A stretch of 36,955 nt of DNA, taken from positions 1 through 36,955 of IMG/VR virus record IMGVR_UViG_3300037961_002141; one strand, given 5' to 3'. Positions within the stretch are counted from its first letter, which is position 1; every line of letters starts with the position of its first letter. Origin of the DNA: a virus. The position numbers and the translations under genes are program-made. The notes below the pieces were generated by a model, which was not told the DNA's origin, searched no databases, and worked only from the letters and a program-made list of their open reading frames with translations. Shown here in pieces: positions 6,178 to 13,322 of this stretch.

Positions 6178-8699
6178 TGTCTATAATATCTGGTGTAGGG
6201 GCAGGTCTTGGTGGCGCTGGTGATTCTGGTGGTGCTCTGGGATCTTTTTATAGCCACACGATTAACCAATCGTTAAAACTAGATGATGGGTCTGGTGGAC
6301 ACCTCACAATATCTTCTGCTTCTCCGACAGCAACTAACAGAAAAAAAGTTACGATAAGTTGTTGGGTAAAACGATCAACAATCGGAACAGAGGTCAATAC
6401 TGTATTTTGGGCTAGCACTGCTGGACTTATGTTGCAGTTTTTTGCAGATAATACTATTTACATTTATGATAATAATGCTGGTGGGTGGCAGTCTACTGTT
6501 ACTAATGGTGGGCGTCTTTTTCGAGATATTGGGTCATGGTATCATCTCGCCTTAATTATTGATACTACGCAATCAACAGAGGCAGACAGAGCAAAATTCT
6601 ATATCAATGGTGAACTACAGACTCTAAACAGTTACCCCGGATCAAACACTGATATAACTTGGCACACAGGAAGCACCATGAAAATTGGTAATCCTAATGA
6701 CTCAACTGATCTAGCTGGGTACATAGCGGAGTTTATTTCTATAGACGGTCAAGATGTCTCAATATCTGATCTGGGAGAAACGAAAGACGGAGTTTGGATT
6801 CCAAAGAATGTGTCAGGTCTGACACTGGGTGACGCAGGATTTTATCTTAAATTTGATAATAGTTCAGATATTGGCAATGATTCAGGTTCAAACAATATTG
6901 ATTTTACTGCAAGTAACCTAGTTGCGGCAGATGTTATGCCAGATAGCCCGACCAATAATTTTGCTACGTTTAATTCTTTGTTGTATCACGGCAACACTTA
7001 TTCTGAAGGCAATTTGAAAAATAGTTCACCCACAACCGATTATGAAATTCAGGTTGCAACAATGTTTCCTGCTGGTATTTCTGGTAAATGGTACGCAGAA
7101 TTTTATGTTCATACTTGCAATGCTAGTGGCACAAGGGTTGGTGTTGGGGTAACAGATCCAAATGTAGACCCGGAAGATTATCTTGGCAACGAATCTCCAG
7201 ATGTTGCTTACTACGACATTAATGACATTTACACGGGAGGCAGTAAAACCGCTGACACAGACGCAACTTTTGCTGCTGGGGATATTATTAGTGTTGCATT
7301 AAATTTAGATGATGGTGAGGTTACGTTTAGGAAAAACAATTCTACAATGAGCAACGGCACTCAAAACCTTGTTGCAAGTACATTGTACACTTTTGCTACA
7401 AGTAATTATGGTTCTGGTGCTGGTGTAGTCGCCAATTTTGGACAAGACGATACTTTTGCTGGTAACAAAACAAGCGGTTCAGCGGCTGCTTCAGATGGTA
7501 ATGGCATTGGAGATTTTTATTATGCACCGCCATCTGATTTTTTAGCCCTTTGTGCATCCAACTTGCCAGACCCAACAATCGGCCCCGGACAAGACACCCT
7601 AGCTACTGATCTCTTTAATACGATACTGTGGACGGGCGATGGAAATACAAGTCGCGCAATAACTGGAGTCGGTTTCGCTCCCGACCTGATGTGGCTTAAA
7701 TCTCGTAGTCACACGGAAGATCACGCTTTAGAAGATACCGTTAGAGGTGTTGGCAAAAAATTAGATAGTAGTGGCACAGAAACGGAAGAAACTACAGCTA
7801 CGGCTGTTTTAAGCGCACACGGATCAGATGGGTTTACACTTCCTGCAAGCACTCCGGGAAACTTAAATGTAAATACAAGAACTTATGTTGCTTGGAACTG
7901 GAAGGCGGGTGGTAAAGCAGATACATTTAATATTAACGGCACTGGTTATAGTTCTGCATCTGATGCAAGTCTTAGTGGCGGTGATATTACTCCGACAGGT
8001 GCATCAATAAACACGGCTGCGGGTTTCGGCATAATTGCATACACTGGCGACGGTACAAGTGGAGCTAGGACAGTCAAACATGGTTTATCAAGTCCACCCG
8101 AGTTGATATTTATTAAAGACCGAGACGCTAACAGTAACAATGGTCAGTGGCAAGCATCATCGTCAGTTGTTGGTGATGATTATGGTTATTTATCCACTAC
8201 GGCGGCGTTTACTGGTGCAGCTTTAATGAAGCCTACAGCGGGTGATGCTACAACTATTCAATTAGGACTTGGTATTACCGCTACTACAAATGAAAGTGGT
8301 GATGATTTTATTATGTACCTTTTTCATAGTGTAGAGGGCTTTAGCAAGGTTGGTACTTATGATGGAAATCAACAGAATTATGATGATGGCACATATATAT
8401 ACACCGGATTCCGTCCGGCTCTGGTTGTGGTGAAAACCGCAGTTACCACCACCAGTAATTGGGTTGTTACAGATAATAAAAGAGCATCTGCTTTCAATGG
8501 TAATACAACTAGACTTTATTGGAATACCAATGGGTCAGAAACAGCATACAATTCAAACAGAAATGTAGAACTTTTTAGCAATGGATTCACGGTGCATGGA
8601 AATAATGCAAGTGATAATGCTAATAGAATTAATCAACCCACAAGCTATCTTTTTTATGCTGTGGCTGAAGCCCCATTTAAATTTGCTAATGCACGATAG
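6177..8699 (+). CDS. Large tail fibre/receptor-binding protein with LamG, SPRY-like and triple repeat domains
   Basis: The protein has 840 residues. Residues about 45-215 form a concanavalin-like LamG domain (KKVTISCWVKRS, WYHLALIID, KFYINGELQ, GYIAEFISIDGQ). Residues about 300-440 look SPRY-like (GKWYAEFYV, GVGVTDPN, DDGEVTFRKNNSTM, VVANFGQDDTF). The remaining 360 residues hold three related units, each opening with a 'GF.PDLMWLK / PPELIFIK / FRPALVVVK' strand and closing with an aromatic strand, the last being YLFYAVAEAPFKFANAR, a typical phage fibre C-terminus. These folds bind carbohydrate or protein ligands, so a host-recognition role is likely. The gene is between a smaller fibre gene and a possible fibre-assembly gene. 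No autoproteolysis or catalytic motif was recognised. Confidence 0.75.
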   Translation: MSIISGVGAGLGGAGDSGGALGSFYSHTINQSLKLDDGSGGHLTISSASPTATNRKKVTISCWVKRSTIGTEVNTVFWASTAGLMLQFFADNTIYIYDNNAGGWQSTVTNGGRLFRDIGSWYHLALIIDTTQSTEADRAKFYINGELQTLNSYPGSNTDITWHTGSTMKIGNPNDSTDLAGYIAEFISIDGQDVSISDLGETKDGVWIPKNVSGLTLGDAGFYLKFDNSSDIGNDSGSNNIDFTASNLVAADVMPDSPTNNFATFNSLLYHGNTYSEGNLKNSSPTTDYEIQVATMFPAGISGKWYAEFYVHTCNASGTRVGVGVTDPNVDPEDYLGNESPDVAYYDINDIYTGGSKTADTDATFAAGDIISVALNLDDGEVTFRKNNSTMSNGTQNLVASTLYTFATSNYGSGAGVVANFGQDDTFAGNKTSGSAAASDGNGIGDFYYAPPSDFLALCASNLPDPTIGPGQDTLATDLFNTILWTGDGNTSRAITGVGFAPDLMWLKSRSHTEDHALEDTVRGVGKKLDSSGTETEETTATAVLSAHGSDGFTLPASTPGNLNVNTRTYVAWNWKAGGKADTFNINGTGYSSASDASLSGGDITPTGASINTAAGFGIIAYTGDGTSGARTVKHGLSSPPELIFIKDRDANSNNGQWQASSSVVGDDYGYLSTTAAFTGAALMKPTAGDATTIQLGLGITATTNESGDDFIMYLFHSVEGFSKVGTYDGNQQNYDDGTYIYTGFRPALVVVKTAVTTTSNWVVTDNKRASAFNGNTTRLYWNTNGSETAYNSNRNVELFSNGFTVHGNNASDNANRINQPTSYLFYAVAEAPFKFANAR

Positions 8700-8710
8700 G
8701 AGAATGTAAA

Positions 8711-9280
8711 ATGCCATGGAAATATAATGGGCAAACATTAAAAGAGGGGCGAGAGTTCATTGGTGTAGATGGTCAACAATTCTCAAAAGTCTGGATGCGA
8801 TTGACCACTGACGAAAAGAAAGCTGTTGGTATTACATGGGAAGACCCACCAGCATCAGAAGCACCGTTTGATACTAGGTTTTATCACGGCAGACAGACTG
8901 ATGGCACTTTGATTCCAAAAAGTCTTACAGACGTTAATGAAGTGGACTCAGATGGCAATGCTTTAAAAGATGCACAAGGTAATCAAGTCGTTACTCTTGG
9001 CCTTAAATCTGTATGGGTGTCGCGAACAAAAGAAATAGCAAATAATAAACTAGCAGTGCATGACTGGTATGTTACTCGTAAAGCAGAAAAGTCCACAGCC
9101 ATACCGAGTTCAGTCACTACATATAGAGATGCAGTTCGCACTAAATGTGCAGAAATAGAAACTGCTTTGAATGGTGCGTCTGATTTAACAGCATTTATGG
9201 CTCTGTTTGAAGATGAGCGTAATTCAGATGGCACTGTAAAGACGGTTGCCAAAATCGATGATTGGCCGGATGAGATCTAA
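8711..9280 (+). CDS. Fibre-associated protein, possible tail-fibre assembly protein (189 aa)
   Basis: ATG at 8711 follows the fibre stop by 11 bases with AGGAGAATG upstream. The N-terminal half (PWKYNGQTLKEGREFIGVDGQQF, WEDPPASEAPFDTRFYHGR) is followed by a helical C-terminal region (SSVTTYRDAVRTKCAEIETALNGASDLTAFMALF) ending in a short 'NSDGTVKTV...DDWPDE' tail. This two-part layout directly after a fibre gene is common for fibre-assembly chaperones or DUF4376-like proteins. I cannot show homology, and a minor virion component is equally possible. There is no membrane segment or catalytic motif. Confidence 0.6.
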   Translation: MPWKYNGQTLKEGREFIGVDGQQFSKVWMRLTTDEKKAVGITWEDPPASEAPFDTRFYHGRQTDGTLIPKSLTDVNEVDSDGNALKDAQGNQVVTLGLKSVWVSRTKEIANNKLAVHDWYVTRKAEKSTAIPSSVTTYRDAVRTKCAEIETALNGASDLTAFMALFEDERNSDGTVKTVAKIDDWPDEI

Positions 9281-9283
9281 GCT

Positions 9284-11170
9284 GTGCCGTTAACAAAGTT
9301 ACAATTCAAACCCGGCATAAACAGGGACATTACATCGTACTCTAACGAGGGCGGTTGGGTTGATTGTGATAAGGTACGTTTTCGACAAGGATACCCAGAA
9401 GTTATTGGTGGTTGGGAAAAATATAGTGAAGAAAGATATTTAGGCACAGTTAGAGCGTTGCATAACTGGGTTGCCCTTGATGGCTCTGATTTTCTGGGTG
9501 TAGGAACACATTTAAAATATTATATTGAACAAGGTCAGCAGTTTTATGATGTAACTCCTATAAGAAAAACATCAACAAACAGCATAACTTTTGCTGCAAC
9601 CAATGGCTCTTCCACCATTACCGTGACTGACTCTAGTCATCAGGCTGTTCAAAATGATTTTGTTACTCTATCTGGTGCTGTTTCTTTGGGTGGTAATATT
9701 ACGGCTGCTGTCTTAAATCAAGAATATCAGATAGACGCTGTGCCTACTGCAAACACTTATACCATAACTGCAAAAGACACGTCAGGAGCAACAGTTACTG
9801 CAAACGCCAGTGACAGTGGCAACGGTGGGTCCAGTGGGTCCGGCGTATATCAGATAAATGTTGGATTGGACACGGGCGTTGGAGGCACAGGCTGGGGTGC
9901 TGGTACTTGGGGCAGAGGTACTTGGGGTTCCGCCGCAGCACAAACTGTGACCACACAGCTACGAATCTGGAGTCATGATAATTTTGGTGAAGATTTGTTA
10001 ATTAATCCTCGAGATGCTGGAATATTTCTTTGGGACAAAAGCAATGCTCTCACTACGAGGGCAGTAAACATCGTTGACATACCTGGTGCACTTAACCCTC
10101 CTACGATATGCAAACAGATTATGGTATCGGATGTGGATCGTCATGTAATTGCTTTTGGCGCAGACACCATAAACACCGGGGAACAAGATCCGCTTTTAAT
10201 TAGATTCTCTTCACAAGAAACTGCCACTGATTGGACACCAACTGCTACCAATACAGCGGGAGATTTAAGAATAGGCTCTGGTTCCGAGTTTGTTCGAGCA
10301 ATAGAAACCAAACGTGAGATAGTTATATTCACAGACAGTTCCATGCATTCCATGCAGTTTATAGGGCCACCATTTACTTTTGGAATACAGCCCATAGCAT
10401 CGAACACAACCATAATGGGGCCAAATGCTGCTGTTGCTGTCGATGACTCAATCTTTTGGATGGGCAGACAGAATTTCTATGTTTATGACGGTAAAACACA
10501 ACAGCTTCCTTGCACTGTAAAAGAGCGTGTGTTTTTTGATTTTGACTTTGATCAGACTGATAAGACCTACGCATCTGTGATATCTGAGTTTAGTGAAATC
10601 ATATGGTTTTACACTTCCAATACAAACTCATTGGCAAATGGTGGCACAGGCGAGAATGATCGCTATGTAATATTTAACTATCTTGAAGGCACCTGGTATT
10701 ATGGCGACCTGACCAGAACAGCCTTTCTGGACAGAGGCATACGAAAGTTTCCAATTGGAGCAGCCGATACCTACTTGTTTAATCACGAGGTGGGCTACAC
10801 AGATGACGGGGCAGTGATGCCATCTAGACTGGAGTCAAGTCCTATTGACATGGGAGACGGTGACAAGTTTACATCCATACGACGTGTGATACCTGACTTT
10901 ACGTTTAACGGATCAACTACAACGGATCCGACTGTTAACTTGACGTTGCAGTCCAGTAACTTTCCGGGGGCCAACTTTCTTCAGACAGAGCTATCTCAGG
11001 TAGACAGAAGTGCAACTTCGACCACGGTGCCCTTTGAACAGTTTACAAACAAGGCTGATGTTAGATTGCGGGGCAGAGCTTTTTCACTAAAGATCGACTG
11101 TAACTCAGCGGGTGTCAGGTGGAGACTTGGTAGTCCTAGAGTGGATATCAGAGAGGATGGTAAACGCTAA
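9284..11170 (+). CDS. P22 gp10-like tail hub/DNA stabilization protein
   Basis: The start is GTG at 9284. The protein has 628 residues. The N-terminus (LQFKPGINRDITSYSNEGGWVDCDKVRFRQGYPEVIGGWEKY) is characteristic of the gp10-like tail accessory family of podoviruses, proteins that plug or extend the tail below gp4. Residues about 95-185 contain an inserted Ig-like stretch (TITVTDSSHQAVQNDFVTLSG) and a Trp-Gly ladder (GWGAGTWGRGTWGS). The rest reads as beta-propeller-like repeats (DLRIGSGSEFVRAIETKREIVIFTD, SIFWMGRQNFYVYDGK, RYVIFNYLEGTWYYGDL), consistent with the family. It acts in the virion tail, keeping packaged DNA in and passing it on infection. It overlaps the next gene by one base. 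Confidence 0.8.
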   Translation: MPLTKLQFKPGINRDITSYSNEGGWVDCDKVRFRQGYPEVIGGWEKYSEERYLGTVRALHNWVALDGSDFLGVGTHLKYYIEQGQQFYDVTPIRKTSTNSITFAATNGSSTITVTDSSHQAVQNDFVTLSGAVSLGGNITAAVLNQEYQIDAVPTANTYTITAKDTSGATVTANASDSGNGGSSGSGVYQINVGLDTGVGGTGWGAGTWGRGTWGSAAAQTVTTQLRIWSHDNFGEDLLINPRDAGIFLWDKSNALTTRAVNIVDIPGALNPPTICKQIMVSDVDRHVIAFGADTINTGEQDPLLIRFSSQETATDWTPTATNTAGDLRIGSGSEFVRAIETKREIVIFTDSSMHSMQFIGPPFTFGIQPIASNTTIMGPNAAVAVDDSIFWMGRQNFYVYDGKTQQLPCTVKERVFFDFDFDQTDKTYASVISEFSEIIWFYTSNTNSLANGGTGENDRYVIFNYLEGTWYYGDLTRTAFLDRGIRKFPIGAADTYLFNHEVGYTDDGAVMPSRLESSPIDMGDGDKFTSIRRVIPDFTFNGSTTTDPTVNLTLQSSNFPGANFLQTELSQVDRSATSTTVPFEQFTNKADVRLRGRAFSLKIDCNSAGVRWRLGSPRVDIREDGKR

Positions 11171-11460
11171 TGGCTACTAATGTAACTCCATTTCCAAGAC
11201 TGCCTACTCCAGGTCAACAGATTGATACGAAGTACATAACAGATCTTGTCAGAGCTTTAGAAGTGTTCTTAAAACAGGCACAAAATCCACAGCTTAACTT
11301 TCCTGAAGTGCCTACTGACGGAAACAATCACCTGCTACAACAGGGTGATATCTTCATTGCGGATGGTGGTTTTTTAAAAGTAGTGTTGAAGACAGACATA
11401 CATGCCGGGACTTTGTCGGCGACGGGATCTGTCGGGACTGTTACAGTTGCCGTTTCTTAA
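11170..11460 (+). CDS. Small tail-associated protein with C-terminal GSVGTVTV motif (96 aa)
   Basis: TAATG overlap fixes the start. The N-terminal half has a Pro-rich lead (TPFPRLPTPGQQ) then a helix (TKYITDLVRALEVFLKQAQNP), a layout seen immediately after gp10-like genes in marine phages. A short beta region follows (NNHLLQQGDIFIADGGFLKVV), and the protein ends with LSATGSVGTVTVAVS, the same module repeated in the gene at 4494. It could be a small tail-fibre or tail-hub accessory protein; that is inferred from position. Its stop codon sits in a small hairpin and next to a promoter-like sequence for the following genes. Confidence 0.6.
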   Translation: MATNVTPFPRLPTPGQQIDTKYITDLVRALEVFLKQAQNPQLNFPEVPTDGNNHLLQQGDIFIADGGFLKVVLKTDIHAGTLSATGSVGTVTVAVS

Positions 11461-11474
11461 CGAAACTGTATAAT
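11447..11474 (+). promoter_or_regulatory. Candidate internal late promoter
   Basis: TTGCCG at 11447-11452 and a perfect TATAAT at 11469-11474 are separated by 16 bases, in the only gap larger than about 15 bases among the rightward genes. A GTTTC/GAAAC inverted repeat lies in the spacer. A second TATAAA follows at about 11483. It would drive the internal virion protein genes from 11500 onward. The call is based on consensus match only. Confidence 0.4.
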
Positions 11475-11499
11475 GACATCGGTATAAAAAGGTCGTGTA

Positions 11500-12450
11500 A
11501 TGGCGTTATTTGGTGGCATAGGTAAAAAACTAGGACTTGGCAGCGCCGAAGATGTCTTTGGTGAGGGTATAGGTAGTCTTGTTGCGAATGTCGGAGACAC
11601 GATAAACGAGGCTCTACCTACCATTGGTGCTGCTGTTGGCTATGCTTATGGTGGACCTGCGTTCGCGGCCCTCGGTTCTGGGCTTGGCACGGCTGCTCAA
11701 GGTGGTAGAAGCACAAGAGATATACTGATTAACTCAGCTTTGGCCTTTGGTGCAGGTAAAGTTGCTCAAGGAGTTGGTATTAGGCCACAAGGTGGAAATT
11801 TTGGACAAGGAGGTATAGGCAGCTTCTTGCCCGACACGTCTCAGTTCTCTGCTTTTGGGATGGGACCCGGAACAGAGGGAGCAGAATATGCGGAGATGTT
11901 TAAGGACACCTCATATGGAGCAGATGATTTAGTGGGATCTGCTGCTGACACAGCAACTAAAAGTGGTGGTGTTATGGACACCATAGCTGGGATCTCTTTA
12001 AGTGATGCTGCGCTTGGTGCTGCCGCTGGTCTTGGCCTTGGCGCACTTTTGGGTGGTGATCCGCCTGAAGAAGACGACACACCAGAGAGGCCCTATCCAA
12101 AAGGCGAAGCTTTTGGTACAGTACAGGATCAGGAAGGCAATGTGTATAGCATTGCTGACTCAGAACAGTTGGCTGAGTACAACAAGATGATGCGACAGTA
12201 CCAAAGACCAGACTTTGAGTATGATCTAAGCTCTGTGATCAGAGCTAAACACGGTGGATCTTTTGACGAGCTTGTTGATGGTGAAGTGAAGGGTCCCGGA
12301 ACTGGGACCTCGGACTCTGTTCCTGCTAAACTTTCTGATGGTGAGTTCGTATTGACAGCCAAAGCTGTCCGTGGTGCTGGCGGTGGAGATAGAGATATCG
12401 GAGCAGCCCGTTTATATGATATGATGGCGGATCTGGAGGCGACAGCGTAA
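11500..12450 (+). CDS. Internal virion/ejection-type protein with Gly/Ala hydrophobic segments (316 aa)
   Basis: The N-terminal half is rich in Gly and Ala with hydrophobic stretches (TIGAAVGYAYGGPAFAALGSGLG, ILINSALAFGAGKVAQGVG), and another lies near residues 165-190 (SDAALGAAAGLGLGALLGGD). These could insert in a membrane during DNA ejection. The C-terminal 70 residues (HGGSFDELVDGEVKGPGTGTSDSVPAKLSDGEFVLTAKAVRGAGGG) are a very characteristic marine-phage tail-end motif of unknown function. It is the first gene after a promoter-like site, and overlaps the next by one base. An ejection or internal core role is inferred from hydrophobicity and from the position between tail hub and lysozyme genes. 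Confidence 0.65.
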   Translation: MALFGGIGKKLGLGSAEDVFGEGIGSLVANVGDTINEALPTIGAAVGYAYGGPAFAALGSGLGTAAQGGRSTRDILINSALAFGAGKVAQGVGIRPQGGNFGQGGIGSFLPDTSQFSAFGMGPGTEGAEYAEMFKDTSYGADDLVGSAADTATKSGGVMDTIAGISLSDAALGAAAGLGLGALLGGDPPEEDDTPERPYPKGEAFGTVQDQEGNVYSIADSEQLAEYNKMMRQYQRPDFEYDLSSVIRAKHGGSFDELVDGEVKGPGTGTSDSVPAKLSDGEFVLTAKAVRGAGGGDRDIGAARLYDMMADLEATA

Positions 12451-13322
12451 TGGCAACACAGAACGTAACACAGACCACCCGTCTGGCTCCCTTTCAGGAA
12501 GACTTTCTTGCGGACATCTTTGCACAGGCAGAGGCCCTTAAACAGACACCAATGCCTTTTGCTCCGCAGCAAATTGCAGCTTTATCACAAGATCAACAAG
12601 ACGCTATTGCACTGGGCAGACAAGGCATAGGTTCATATCAGCCATTCATGCAGGCAGCAACCGCAGCCTTGGGTCAATCAGGCGCATTTAATCAGCCGGG
12701 TGCTGTTCAACAATTTATGAATCCGTTCGAGCAAGCTGTTATTGATCAAAGCATGCAGGATATTGCAAGGGCTGGATTGCAACAACAAAATCAGCTTAGT
12801 GCACAAGCGGCAGGTGCCGGAGCGTTTGGCGGTTCTCGTCAAGGTATCGCACAGCAGGAACTGAATCGAAATCTTTTAGACCAACAAGCTCGAACCGCAG
12901 CACAGCTAAGAGCTACAGGCTTTGGTCAGGCGCAGCAGGCTGCACAACAAGCATCACAACTAGCTGGTCAGCAGGCTGCACAATTCAGTGCGTTGGGCGG
13001 TCAAATGCAGCAGCAAGCTGGTCAGGACATAAACACTTTGCTTGGTCTTGGTAGTCTGCAACAACAAAGTGCACAGGCCGCGCTTGATGCTGCAAGACAA
13101 AATGCGTTGGCGCAGCAAGCTCTACCGTTCCAACAGGTTGGATTCATGTCGGATATCTTCCGTGGTGTGCCATCACTGCAACAAACAAGCACAGCCACAA
13201 CCACGCCGCCGCCTAGTCAAATGTCACAGTTGCTGGGCCTTGGTATCGCGGGACTTGGTGCAGCAGGCAGTGCAGGTGGATTTGGAAATTTGTTTAACTT
13301 TAGCCCATCTGGTACATCATGA
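12450..13322 (+). CDS. Gln/Ala-rich internal virion protein, ejection-type (290 aa)
   Basis: The protein is rich in Gln and Ala with long helical segments, for example QQAAQQASQLAGQQAAQFSALGG. A conserved-looking centre reads NPFEQAVIDQSMQDIARAG and AGAGAFGGSRQGIAQQEL, which recurs in internal proteins of marine podoviruses. The C-terminus is Gly/Ala rich and ends FNFSPSGTS. The composition resembles T7 gp14 or P22 gp7-like ejection proteins, but no direct homology can be shown. It starts by TAATG overlap and shares 4 bases with the next gene. It probably travels in the particle and is ejected with DNA (inference). Confidence 0.65.
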   Translation: MATQNVTQTTRLAPFQEDFLADIFAQAEALKQTPMPFAPQQIAALSQDQQDAIALGRQGIGSYQPFMQAATAALGQSGAFNQPGAVQQFMNPFEQAVIDQSMQDIARAGLQQQNQLSAQAAGAGAFGGSRQGIAQQELNRNLLDQQARTAAQLRATGFGQAQQAAQQASQLAGQQAAQFSALGGQMQQQAGQDINTLLGLGSLQQQSAQAALDAARQNALAQQALPFQQVGFMSDIFRGVPSLQQTSTATTTPPPSQMSQLLGLGIAGLGAAGSAGGFGNLFNFSPSGTS

